From: Auanema rhodensis
Taxonomy: Eukaryota; Nematoda; Chromadorea; Rhabditida; Rhabditidae
Direction of reading: 5' to 3'
NCBI GenBank assembly: GCA_964057225.1
Contig: CAXKVF010000077.1
Span: forward strand, 806,001 to 870,000
Length of the DNA stretch: 64,000 nucleotides
In this document: one piece after another, positions 53,301-64,000 of the stretch
Layout of the letters: each line of letters opens with the position of its first letter
Position numbering within the stretch: the first letter of the stretch is position 1
Made by a program: the position numbers and the translations under genes
Notes under the pieces: model-generated
What the model was told of the DNA's origin: nothing
What the model saw: the letters and a program-made list of their open reading frames with translations, nothing else
Database searches by the model: none

Positions 53301-56140
53301 TCTCTTTATCTTTCACGTGAAGCGAGTTACATACCAAGTGCACATCACGTGTACATTTAATTAGCATAAATTAAAGTTCACGTAAATTTCAAAGTCATGG
53401 TTACCATGAACCAATATCAATAAAAATTTGTTTTTAGACTAATATGGACATGGGGAATCTAATTTTGAAAACCGCATCTCTTTATTTTTCACGTGAAGCG
53501 AGTTACATACCAAGTGCACATCACGTGTACATTTAATTAGCATAAATTAAAGTTCACGTAAATTTCAAAGTCATGGTTACCATGAACCAATATCAATAAA
53601 AATTTGTTTTTAGACTAATATGGACATGGGGAATCTAATTTTGAAAACCGCATCTCTTTATCTTTCACGTGAAGCGAGTTACATACCAAGTGCACATCAC
53701 GTGTACATTTAATTAGCATAAATTAAAGTTCACGTAAAATTCAAAGTCATGGTTACCATGCACCAATATCAAAAAAAATTTGTTTTTAGACTAATATGGA
53801 CATGGGGAATCTAATTTTGAAAACCGCATCTCTTTATCTTTCACGTGAAGCGAGTTACATACCAAGTGCACATCACGTGTACATTTAATTAGCATAAATT
53901 AAAGTTCACGTAAATTTCAAAGTCATGGTTACCATGCGCCAATATCAATAAAAATTTGTTTTTAGACTAATATGGACATGGGGAATCTAATTTTGAAAAC
54001 CGCATCTCTTTATCTTTCACGTGAAGCGAGTTACATACCAAGTGCACATCACGTGTACATTTAATTAGCATAAATTAAAGTTCACGTAAATTTCAAAGTC
54101 ATGGTTACCATGAACCAATATCAATAAAAATTTGTTTTTAGACTAATATGGACATGGGGAATCTAATTTTGAAAACCGCATCTCTTTATCTTTCACGTGA
54201 AGCGAGTTACATACCAAGTGCACATCACGTGTACATTTAATTAGCATAAATTAAAGTTCACGTAAATTTCAAAGTCATGGTTACCATGAAGCAATATCAA
54301 TAAAAATTTGTTTTTAGACTAATATGGACATGGGGAATCTAATTTTGAAAACCGCATCTCTTTATCTTTCACGTGAAGCGAGTTACATACCAAGTGCACA
54401 TCACGTGTACATTTAATTAGCATAAATTAAAGTTCACGTAAATTTCAAAGTCATGGTTACCATGAACCAATATCAATAAAAATTTGTTTTTAGACTAATA
54501 TGGACATGGGGAATCTAATTTTGAAAACCGCATCTCTTTATTTTTCACGTGAAGCGAGTTACATACCAAGTGCACATCACGTGTACATTTAATTAGCATA
54601 AATTAAAGTTCACGTAAATTTCAAAGTCATGGTTACCATGAACCAATATCAATAAAAATTTGTTTTTAGACTAATATGGACATGGGGAATCTAATTTTGA
54701 AAACCGCATCTCTTTATCTTTCACGTGAAGCGAGTTACATACCAAGTGCACATCACGTGTACATTTAATTAGCATAAATTAAAGTTCACGTAAATTTCAA
54801 AGTCATGGTTACCATGAACCAATATCAATAAAAATTTGTTTTTAGACTAATATGGACATGGGGAATCTAATTTTGAAAACCGCATCTCTTTATTTTTCAC
54901 GTGAAGCGAGTTAAATACCAAGTGCACATCACGTGTACATTTAATTAGCATAAATTAAAGTTCACGTAAATTTCAAAGTCATGGTTACCATGAACCAATA
55001 TCAATAAAAATTTGTTTTTAGACTAATATGGACATGGGGAATCTAATTTTGAAAACCGCATCTCTTTATCTTTCACGTGAAGCGAGTTACATACCAAGTG
55101 CACATCACGTGTACATTTAATTAGCATAAATTAAAGTTCACGTAAATTTCAAAGTCATGGTTACCATGAAGCAATATCAATAAAAATTTGGTTTTAGACT
55201 AATATGGACATGGGGAATCTAATTTTGAAAACCGCATCTCTTTATCTTTCACGTGAAGCGAGTTACATACCAAGTGCACATCACGTGTACATTTAATTAG
55301 CATAAATTAAAGTTCACGTAAATTTCAAAGTCATGGTTACCATGAAGCAATATCAATAAAAATTTGTTTTTAGACTAATATGGACATGGGGAATCTAATT
55401 TTGAAAACCGCATCTCTTTATCTTTCACGTGAAGCGAGTTACATACCAAGTGCACATCACGTGTACATTTAATTAGCATAAATTAAAGTTCACGTAAATT
55501 TCAAAGTCATGGTTACCATGAACCAATATCAATAAAAATTCGTTTTTAGACTAATATGGACATGGGGAATCTAATTTTGAAAACCGCATCTCTTTATTTT
55601 TCACGTGAAGCGAGTTACATACCAAGTGCACATCACGTGTACATTTAATTAGCATAAATTAAAGTTCACGTAAATTTCAAAGTCATGGTTACCATGAACC
55701 AATATCAATAAAAATTTGTTTTTAGACTAATATGGACATGGGGAATCTAATTTTGAAAACCGCATCTCTTTATCTTTCACGTGAAGCGAGTTACATACCA
55801 AGTGCACATCACGTGTACATTTAATTAGCATAAATTAAAGTTCACGTAAATTTCAAAGTCATGGTTACCATGAACTAATATCAATAAAAATTCGTTTTTA
55901 GACTAATATGGACATGGGGAATCTAATTTTGAAAACCGCATCTCTTTATCTTTCACGTGAAGCGAGTTACATACCAAGTGCACATCACGTGTACATTTAA
56001 TTAGCATAAATTAAAGTTCACGTAAATTTCAAAGTCATGGTTACCATGAAGCAATATCAATAAAAATTTGTTTTTAGACTAATATGGACATGGGGAATCT
56101 AATTTTGAAAACCGCATCTCTTTATCTTTCACGTGAAGCG
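49981..56140. repeat. 27-monomer offset duplication (49981-51388 and 54733-56140)
   Basis: Eight monomers recur at +4752 bp (27 x 176). Markers are GTTAAATACC (50162 and 54914), TTTGGTTTTAG (50437 and 55189), AATTCG with TTATTTTTCAC (50789 and 55541), then AACT with AATTCG. The match stops where the second copy enters a CGC-subtype monomer at 56141. This block overlaps the end of the 18-monomer duplication and the start of the 5-monomer one. Confidence 0.88.
50685..52444. repeat. 5-monomer tandem duplication, 2 x 880 bp
   Basis: The order AAC with AATTCG and TTATTTTTCAC, AAC, AACT with AATTCG, AAG, AAC is present at 50685-51564 and again at 51565-52444. The AATTCG variants are at 50789 and 51669. 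I saw no difference between the two halves. Confidence 0.88.
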
Positions 56141-59100
56141 AGTTACATACCAAGTGCACATCACGTGTACATTTAATTAGCATAAATTAAAGTTCACGTA
56201 AAATTCAAAGTCATGGTTACCATGCGCCAATATCAATAAAAATTTGTTTTTAGACTAATATGGACATGGGGAATCTAATTTTGAAAACCGCATCTCTTTA
56301 TCTTTCACGTGAAGCGAGTTACATACCAAGTGCACATCACGTGTACATTTAATTAGCATAAATTAAAGTTCACGTAAAATTCAAAGTCATGGTTACCATG
56401 CGCCAATATCAATAAAAATTTGTTTTTAGACTAATATGGACATGGGGAATCTAATTTTGAAAACCGCATCTCTTTATCTTTCACGTGAATCGAGTTACAT
56501 ACCAAGTGCACATCACGTGTACATTTAATTAGCATAAATTAAAGTTCACGTAAATTTCAAAGTCATGGTTACCATGAACCAATATCAATAAAAATTTGTT
56601 TTTAGACTAATATGGACATGGGGAATCTAATTTTGAAAACCGCATCTCTTTATCTTTCACGTGAAGCGAGTTACATACCAAGTGCACATCACGTGTACAT
56701 TTAATTAGCATAAATTAAAGTTCACGTAAATTTCAAAGTCATGGTTACCATGAACCAATATCAATAAAAATTTGTTTTTAGACTAATATGGACATGGGGA
56801 ATCTAATTTTGAAAACCGCATCTCTTTATCTTTCACGTGAAGCGAGTTACATACCAAGTGCACAGCACGTGTACATTTAATTAGCATAAATTAAAGTTCA
56901 CGTAAATTTCAAAGTCATGGTTACCATGCACCAATATCAATAAAAATTTGTTTTTAGACTAATATGGACATGGGGAATCTAATTTTGAAAACCGCATCTC
57001 TTTATCTTTCACGTGAAGCGAGTTACATACCAAGTGCACATCACGTGTACATTTAATTAGCATAAATTAAAGTTCACGTAAATTTCAAAGTCATGGTTAC
57101 CATGAACCAATATCAATAAAAATTTGTTTTTAGACTAATATGGACATGGGGAATCTAATTTTGAAAACCGCATCTCTTCATCTTTCACGTGAAGCGAGTT
57201 ACATACCAAGTGCACATCACGTGTATATTTAATTAGCATAAATTAAAGTTCACGTAAATTTCAAAGTCATGGTTACCATGCACCAATATCAATAAAAATT
57301 TGTTTATAGACTAATATGGACATGGGAAATCTAACTTTGAAAACCGCATCTCTTTATCTTTCACGTGAAGCGAGTTACATACCAAGTGCACATCACGTGT
57401 ACATTTAATTAGCATAAATTAAAGTTCACGTAAATTTCAAAGTCATGGTTACCATGCACCAATATCAATAAAAATTTGTTTTTAGACTAATATGGACATG
57501 GGAAATCTAATTTTGAAAACCGCATCTCTTTATCTTTCACGTGAAGCGAGTTACATACCAAGTGCACATCACGTGTACATTTAATTAGCATAAATTAAAG
57601 TTCACGTAAATTTCAAAGTCATGTTTACCATGAACCAATATCAATAAAAATTTGTTTTTAGACTAATATGGACATGGGGAATCTAATTTTGAAAACCGCA
57701 TCTCTTTATCTTTCACGTGAAGCGAGTTACATACCAAGTGCACATCACGTGTACATTTAATTAGCATAAATTAAAGTTCACGTAAATTTCAAAGTCATGG
57801 TTACCATGCACCAATATCAATAAAAATTGGTTTTTAGACTAATATGGACATGGGGAATCTAATTTTGAAAACCGCATCTCTTTATCTTTCACGTGAAGCG
57901 AGTTACATACCAGGTGCACATCACGTGTACATTTAATTAGCATAAATTAAAGTTCACGTAAATTTCAAAGTCATGGTTACCATGAACCAATATCAATAAA
58001 AATTTGTTTTTAGACTAATATGGACATGGGGAATCTAATTTTGAAAACCGCATCTCTTTATCTTTCACGTGAAGCGAGTTACATACCAAGTGCACATCAC
58101 GTGTACATTTAATTAGCATAAATTAAAGTTCACGTAAATTTCAAAGTCATGGTTACCATGAAGCAATATCAATAAAAATTTGTTTTTAGACTAATATGGA
58201 CATGGGGAATCTAATTTTGAAAACCGCATCTCTTTATCTTTCACGTGAAGCGAGTTACATACCAAGTGCACATCACGTGTACATTTAATTAGCATAAATT
58301 AAAGTTCACGTAAATTTCAAAGTCATGGTTACCATGAACCAATATCAATAAAAATTTGTTTTTAGACTAATATGGACATGGGGAATCTAATTTTGAAAAC
58401 CGCATCTCTTTATTTTTCACGTGAAGCGAGTTACATACCAAGTGCACATCACGTGTACATTTAATTAGCATAAATTAAAGTTCACGTAAATTTCAAAGTC
58501 ATGGTTACCATGAACCAATATCAATAAAAATTTGTTTTTAGACTAATATGGACATGGGGAATCTAATTTTGAAAACCGCATCTCTTTATCTTTCACGTGA
58601 AGCGAGTTACATACCAAGTGCACATCACGTGTACATTTAATTAGCATAAATTAAAGTTCACGTAAATTTCAAAGTCATGGTTACCATGAAGCAATATCAA
58701 TAAAAATTTGTTTTTAGACTAATATGGACATGGGGAATCTAATTTTGAAAACCGCATCTCTTTATCTTTCACGTGAAGCGAGTTACATACCAAGTGCACA
58801 TCACGTGTACATTTAATTAGCATAAATTAAAGTTCACGTAAATTTCAAAGTCATGGTTACCATGAAGCAATATCAATAAAAATTTGTTTTTAGACTAATA
58901 TGGACATGGGGAATCTAATTTTGAAAACCGCATCTCTTTATCTTTCACGTGAAGCGAGTTACATACCAAGTGCACATCACGTGTACATTTAATTAGCATA
59001 AATTAAAGTTCACGTAAATTTCAAAGTCATGGTTACCATGAACCAATATCAATAAAAATTTGTTTTTAGACTAATATGGACATGGGGAATCTAATTTTGA

Positions 59101-62100
59101 AAACCGCATCTCTTTATTTTTCACGTGAAGCGAGTTACATACCAAGTGCACATCACGTGTACATTTAATTAGCATAAATTAAAGTTCACGTAAATTTCAA
59201 AGTCATGGTTACCATGAACCAATATCAATAAAAATTTGTTTTTAGACTAATATGGACATGGGGAATCTAATTTTGAAAACCGCATCTCTTTATCTTTCAC
59301 GTGAAGCGAGTTACATACCAAGTGCACATCACGTGTACATTTAATTAGCATAAATTAAAGTTCACGTAAAATTCAAAGTCATGGTTACCATGCACCAATA
59401 TCAAAAAAAATTTGTTTTTAGACTAATATGGACATGGGGAATCTAATTTTGAAAACCGCATCTCTTTATCTTTCACGTGAAGCGAGTTACATACCAAGTG
59501 CACATCACGTGTACATTTAATTAGCATAAATTAAAGTTCACGTAAATTTCAAAGTCATGGTTACCATGCGCCAATATCAATAAAAATTTGTTTTTAGACT
59601 AATATGGACATGGGGAATCTAATTTTGAAAACCGCATCTCTTTATCTTTCACGTGAAGCGAGTTACATACCAAGTGCACATCACGTGTACATTTAATTAG
59701 CATAAATTAAAGTTCACGTAAATTTCAAAGTCATGGTTACCATGAACCAATATCAATAAAAATTTGTTTTTAGACTAATATGGACATGGGGAATCTAATT
59801 TTGAAAACCGCATCTCTTTATCTTTCACGTGAAGCGAGTTACATACCAAGTGCACATCACGTGTACATTTAATTAGCATAAATTAAAGTTCACGTAAATT
59901 TCAAAGTCATGGTTACCATGAAGCAATATCAATAAAAATTTGTTTTTAGACTAATATGGACATGGGGAATCTAATTTTGAAAACCGCATCTTTTTATCTT
60001 TCACGTGAAGCGAGTTACATACCAAGTGCACATCACGTGTACATTTAATTAGCATAAATTAAAGTTCACGTAAATTTCAAAGTCATGGTTACCATGAACC
60101 AATATCAATAAAAATTTGTTTTTAGACTAATATGGACATGGGGAATCTAATTTTGAAAACCGCATCTCTTTATTTTTCACGTGAAGCGAGTTACATACCA
60201 AGTGCACATCACGTGTACATTTAATTAGCATAAATTAAAGTTCACGTAAATTTCAAAGTCATGGTTACCATGAACCAATATCAATAAAAATTTGTTTTTA
60301 GACTAATATGGACATGGGGAATCTAATTTTGAAAACCGCATCTCTTTATCTTTCACGTGAAGCGAGTTACATACCAAGTGCACATCACGTGTACATTTAA
60401 TTAGCATAAATTAAAGTTCACGTAAATTTCAAAGTCATGGTTACCATGAACTAATATCAATAAAAATTTGTTTTTAGACTAATATGGACATGGGGAATCT
60501 AATTTTGAAAACCGCATCTCTTTATCTTTCACGTGAAGCGAGTTACATACCAAGTGCACATCACGTGTACATTTAATTAGCATAAATTAAAGTTCACGTA
60601 AATTTCAAAGTCATGGTTACCATGAAGCAATATCAATAAAAATTTGTTTTTAGACTAATATGGACATGGGGAATCTAATTTTGAAAACCGAATCTCTTTA
60701 TCTTTCACGTGAAGCGAGTTACATACCAAGTGCACATCACGTGTACATTTAATTAGCATAAATTAAAGTTCACGTAAAATTCAAAGTCATGGTTACCATG
60801 CACCAATATCAAAAAAAATTTGTTTTTAGACTAATATGGACATGGGGAATCTAATTTTGAAAACCGCATCTCTTTATCTTTCACGTGAAGCGAGTTACAT
60901 ACCAAGTGCACATCACGTGTACATTTAATTAGCATAAATTAAAGTTCACGTAAATTTCAAAGTCATGGTTACCATGCGCCAATATCAATAAAAATTTGTT
61001 TTTAGACTAATATGGACATGGGGAATCTAATTTTGAAAACCGCATCTCTTTATCTTTCACGTGAAGCGAGTTACATACCAAGTGCACATCACGTGTACAT
61101 TTAATTAGCATAAATTAAAGTTCACGTAAATTTCAAAGTCATGGTTACCATGAACCAATATCAATAAAAATTTGTTTTTAGACTAATATGGACATGGGGA
61201 ATCTAATTTTGAAAACCGCATCTCTTTATCTTTCACGTGAAGCGAGTTACATACCAAGTGCACATCACGTGTACATTTAATTAGCATAAATTAAAGTTCA
61301 CGTAAATTTCAAAGTCATGGTTACCATGAACCAATATCAATAAAAATTTGTTTTTAGACTAATATGGACATGGGGAATCTAATTTTGAAAACCGCATCTT
61401 TTCATCTTTCACGTGAAGCGAGTTACATACCAAGTGCACATCACGTGTATATTTAATTAGCATAAATTAAAGTTCACGTAAATTTCAAAGTCATGGTTAC
61501 CATGCACCAATATCAATAAAAATTTGTTTATAGACTAATATGGACATGGGAAATCTAATTTTGAAAACCGCATATCTTTATCTTTCACGTGAAGCGAGTT
61601 ACATACCAAGTGCACATCACGTGTACATTTAATTAGCATAAATTAAAGTTCACGTAAATTTCAAAGTCATGGTTACCATGCACCAATATCAATAAAAATT
61701 TGTTTTTAGACTAATATGGACATGGGGAATCTAATTTTGAAAACCGCATCTCTTTATCTTTCACGTGAAGCGAGTTACATACCAAGTGCACATCACGTGT
61801 ACATTTAATTAGCATAAATTAAAGTTCACGTAAATTTCAAAGTCATGGTTACCATGAAGCAATATCAATAAAAATTTGTTTTTAGACTAATATGGACATG
61901 GGGAATCTAATTTTGAAAACCGAATCTCTTTATCTTTCACGTGAAGCGAGTTACATACCAAGTGCACATCACGTGTACATTTAATTAGCATAAATTAAAG
62001 TTCACGTAAAATTCAAAGTCATGGTTACCATGCACCAATATCAAAAAAAATTTGTTTTTAGACTAATATGGACATGGGGAATCTAATTTTGAAAACCGCA

Positions 62101-62476
62101 TCTCTTTATCTTTCACGTGAAGCGAGTTACATACCAAGTGCACATCACGTGTACATTTAATTAGCATAAATTAAAGTTCACGTAAATTTCAAAGTCATGG
62201 TTACCATGCGCCAATATCAATAAAAATTTGTTTTTAGACTAATATGGACATGGGGAATCTAATTTTGAAAACCGCATCTCTTTATCTTTCACGTGAAGCG
62301 AGTTACATACCAAGTGCACATCACGTGTACATTTAATTAGCATAAATTAAAGTTCACGTAAATTTCAAAGTCATGGTTACCATGAACCAATATCAATAAA
62401 AATTTGTTTTTAGACTAATATGGACATGGGGAATCTAATTTTGAAAACCGCATCTCTTTATCTTTCACGTGAAGCG
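53677..62476. repeat. Three-monomer cassette with AAAAAAAATTTG and CGC subtype, four copies
   Basis: A monomer with AAATTCAAAG, CAC subtype and T97 to A (giving a run of eight A) is always followed by a CGC-subtype monomer and then an AAC one. Starts are 53677, 59309, 60717 and 61949; the T97 to A change is at 53773, 59405, 60813 and 62045. Offsets are 32, 8 and 7 monomers. Two further CGC monomers at 56141 and 56317 carry AAATTCAAAG without the A8 run and look like fusions of the two cassette monomers. Confidence 0.88.
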
Positions 62477-63708
62477 AGTTACATACCAAGTGCACATCAC
62501 GTGTACATTTAATTAGCATAAATTAAAGTTCACGTAAATTTCAAAGTCATGGTTACCATGAACCAATATCAATAAAAATTTGTTTTTAGACTAATATGGA
62601 CATGGGGAATCTAATTTTGAAAACCGCATCTCTTTATCTTTCACGTGAAGCGAGTTACATACCAAGTGCACAGCACGTGTACATTTAATTAGCATAAATT
62701 AAAGTTCACGTAAATTTCAAAGTCATGGTTACCATGCACCAATATCAATAAAAATTTGTTTTTAGACTAATATGGACATGGGGAATCTAATTTTGAAAAC
62801 CGCATCTCTTTATCTTTCACGTGAAGCGAGTTACATACCAAGTGCACATCACGTGTACATTTAATTAGCATAAATTAAAGTTCACGTAAATTTCAAAGTC
62901 ATGGTTACCATGAACCAATATCAATAAAAATTTGTTTTTAGACTAATATGGACATGGGGAATCTAATTTTGAAAACCGCATCTTTTCATCTTTCACGTGA
63001 AGCGAGTTACATACCAAGTGCACATCACGTGTATATTTAATTAGCATAAATTAAAGTTCACGTAAATTTCAAAGTCATGGTTACCATGCACCAATATCAA
63101 TAAAAATTTGTTTATAGACTAATATGGACATGGGAAATCTAACTTTGAAAACCGCATCTCTTTATCTTTCACGTGAAGCGAGTTACATACCAAGTGCACA
63201 TCACGTGTACATTTAATTAGCATAAATTAAAGTTCACGTAAATTTCAAAGTCATGGTTACCATGCACCAATATCAATAAAAATTTGTTTTTAGACTAATA
63301 TGGACATGGGAAATCTAATTTTGAAAACCGCATCTCTTTATCTTTCACGTGAAGCGAGTTACATACCAAGTGCACATCACGTGTACATTTAATTAGCATA
63401 AATTAAAGTTCACGTAAATTTCAAAGTCATGTTTACCATGAACCAATATCAATAAAAATTTGTTTTTAGACTAATATGGACATGGGGAATCTAATTTTGA
63501 AAACCGCATCTCTTTATCTTTCACGTGAAGCGAGTTACATACCAAGTGCACATCACGTGTACATTTAATTAGCATAAATTAAAGTTCACGTAAATTTCAA
63601 AGTCATGGTTACCATGCACCAATATCAATAAAAATTGGTTTTTAGACTAATATGGACATGGGGAATCTAATTTTGAAAACCGCATCTCTTCATCTTTCAC
63701 GTGAAGCG
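56845..63708. repeat. 33-monomer offset duplication (56845-57900 and 62653-63708)
   Basis: Six monomers recur at +5808 bp (33 x 176). Markers are GCACAGCACGTG (56865 and 62673), CTTCATCTTTC or TTTTCATC, GTGTATATTT (57226 and 63034), TTTATAGAC with GGGAAATC and TAACTTTG, a second GGGAAATC, GTTTACC, and AATTGGTTTTTAG. A partial relative is at 61450, where GTGTATATTT and TTTATAGAC occur with TAATTTTG instead. Confidence 0.87.
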
Positions 63709-63884
63709 AGTTACATACCAAGTGCACATCACGTGTATATTTAATTAGCATAAATTAAAGTTCACGTAAATTTCAAAGTCATGGTTACCATGCACCAATA
63801 TCAACAAAAATTTGTTTATAGACTAATATGGACATGGGAAATCTAACTTTGAAAACCGCATCTCTTTATCTTTCACGTGAAGCG

Positions 63885-64000
63885 AGTTACATACCAAGTG
63901 CACATCACGTGTACATTTAATTAGCATAAATTAAAGTTCACGTAAATTTCAAAGTCATGTTTACCATGAACCAATATCAATAAAAATTTGTTTTTAGACT
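63885..64000. repeat. Partial last monomer (116 bp), array runs out of window
   Basis: The last unit starts at 63885 and is cut by the window end at monomer position 116. It carries the GTTTACC variant (G76 to T) seen also at about 2187, 8523, 12394, 17144, 19432, 20488, 57624 and 63432. The first monomer begins exactly at my chosen unit start, but this is a choice of phase, and the array very probably continues beyond both ends. Confidence 0.97.

Larger units (their letters stand above)
1..64000. repeat. 176-bp satellite DNA array, head to tail, whole window
   Basis: The same unit recurs from the first base to the last with no interruption. Unit starts (agttacat) fall at 1, 177, 353, 529 and so on to 63885, giving 363 full copies plus 116 bp. 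One representative copy has 56 G+C of 176 (about 32%) and five CpGs. All copies are in one orientation. Variation is almost entirely single-base substitution; only four monomers are shorter, by one base each. The length and homogeneity are those of a eukaryotic centromeric or pericentromeric satellite, but that role is inferred from form alone. I do not recognise the family. No coding, RNA or transposon sequence interrupts it, so every gene-free stretch in the window is this repeat. Confidence 0.99.
34845..64000. repeat. Right array domain (TTATTTTTCAC / AACT marker set)
   Basis: C162 to T (TTATTTTTCAC) first appears at 35886 and the AACT subtype at 35460; both then recur through about 60 kb. 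AATTCG (T105 to C) is found from 42341 to about 55.9 kb, and CGC copies only from 53.9 kb on. Between 41.1 and 53.7 kb the CAC subtype is almost absent: only the monomers at about 43024, 46368 and 49536 have it, and those three are in register with the 19- and 18-monomer spacing. Confidence 0.75.

Noticed and set aside
1-64000. CRISPR array
   Set aside because: The repeats are 176 bp, directly abutting, with no unique spacers and no cas genes.
1-64000. Known centromeric satellites (human alpha, Arabidopsis 178-bp, Brassica 176-bp)
   Set aside because: The lengths are close, but I find none of their characteristic motifs from memory. A database search would be needed to exclude distant relationship.
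1-64000. CENP-B box
   Set aside because: The core pattern TTCG followed by CGGG at the right distance is absent. The AATTCG variants between 42.3 and 55.9 kb supply TTCG only, with no CGGG.
1-64000. rDNA spacer, telomeric repeat or transposon insertion
   Set aside because: No rRNA or tRNA sequence, no short G-rich telomere motif, no terminal repeats or target-site duplications, and no break in the 176-bp phase.

Overview
The whole 64-kb window is one uninterrupted, head-to-tail satellite DNA array. The repeat unit is 176 bp and AT-rich: 56 of 176 bases are G or C in a representative copy, about 32%. Counting the recurring unit start (agttacat) gives 363 complete monomers (positions 1 to 63884) and a 116-bp partial monomer (63885 to 64000). 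The phase accounts for every base: 363 x 176 = 63888, less four monomers of 175 bp. I found no gene, RNA gene, transposon, inversion or unique sequence. All copies lie in the same orientation and most differ from the local consensus at only a few positions.

An array of this size, period and homogeneity points to a eukaryotic chromosome, most likely (peri)centromeric or other constitutive heterochromatin in a long-read assembly. The length is in the nucleosome-size range typical of plant and animal centromeric satellites. I do not recognise the sequence as any satellite family I know and cannot say plant or animal from it.

The information lies in the shared variants, which show that blocks of several monomers were duplicated together. 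In order: an 8-mer tandem duplication (4400-7215) and an 11-mer partial duplication (6688-9679); a 6-monomer cassette reused five times, once in altered form, between 11967 and 21116, with a 27-monomer higher-order unit of 4750 bp; 7-, 9- and 17-monomer duplications between 23 and 34.5 kb; a 17-monomer (2992-bp) spaced duplication at 34845-39948; an adjacent 18-monomer (3168-bp) tandem duplication at 43997-50332 whose halves differ at about six bases; a 5-monomer tandem duplication (50685-52444); and a mosaic end (53.7-64 kb) with repeated three-monomer cassettes and a 33-monomer offset duplication. Marker variants are regional, so the left, middle and right parts of the array have partly separate histories.

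Each monomer carries three CACGT cores spaced 32 and 33 bp apart, one of them a perfect match to the yeast CDEI/Cbf1 consensus. It also carries a 10-bp perfect palindrome, a 13- to 15-bp palindrome and a phased A/T tract. These are the best candidates for sequence features that do something at this locus.
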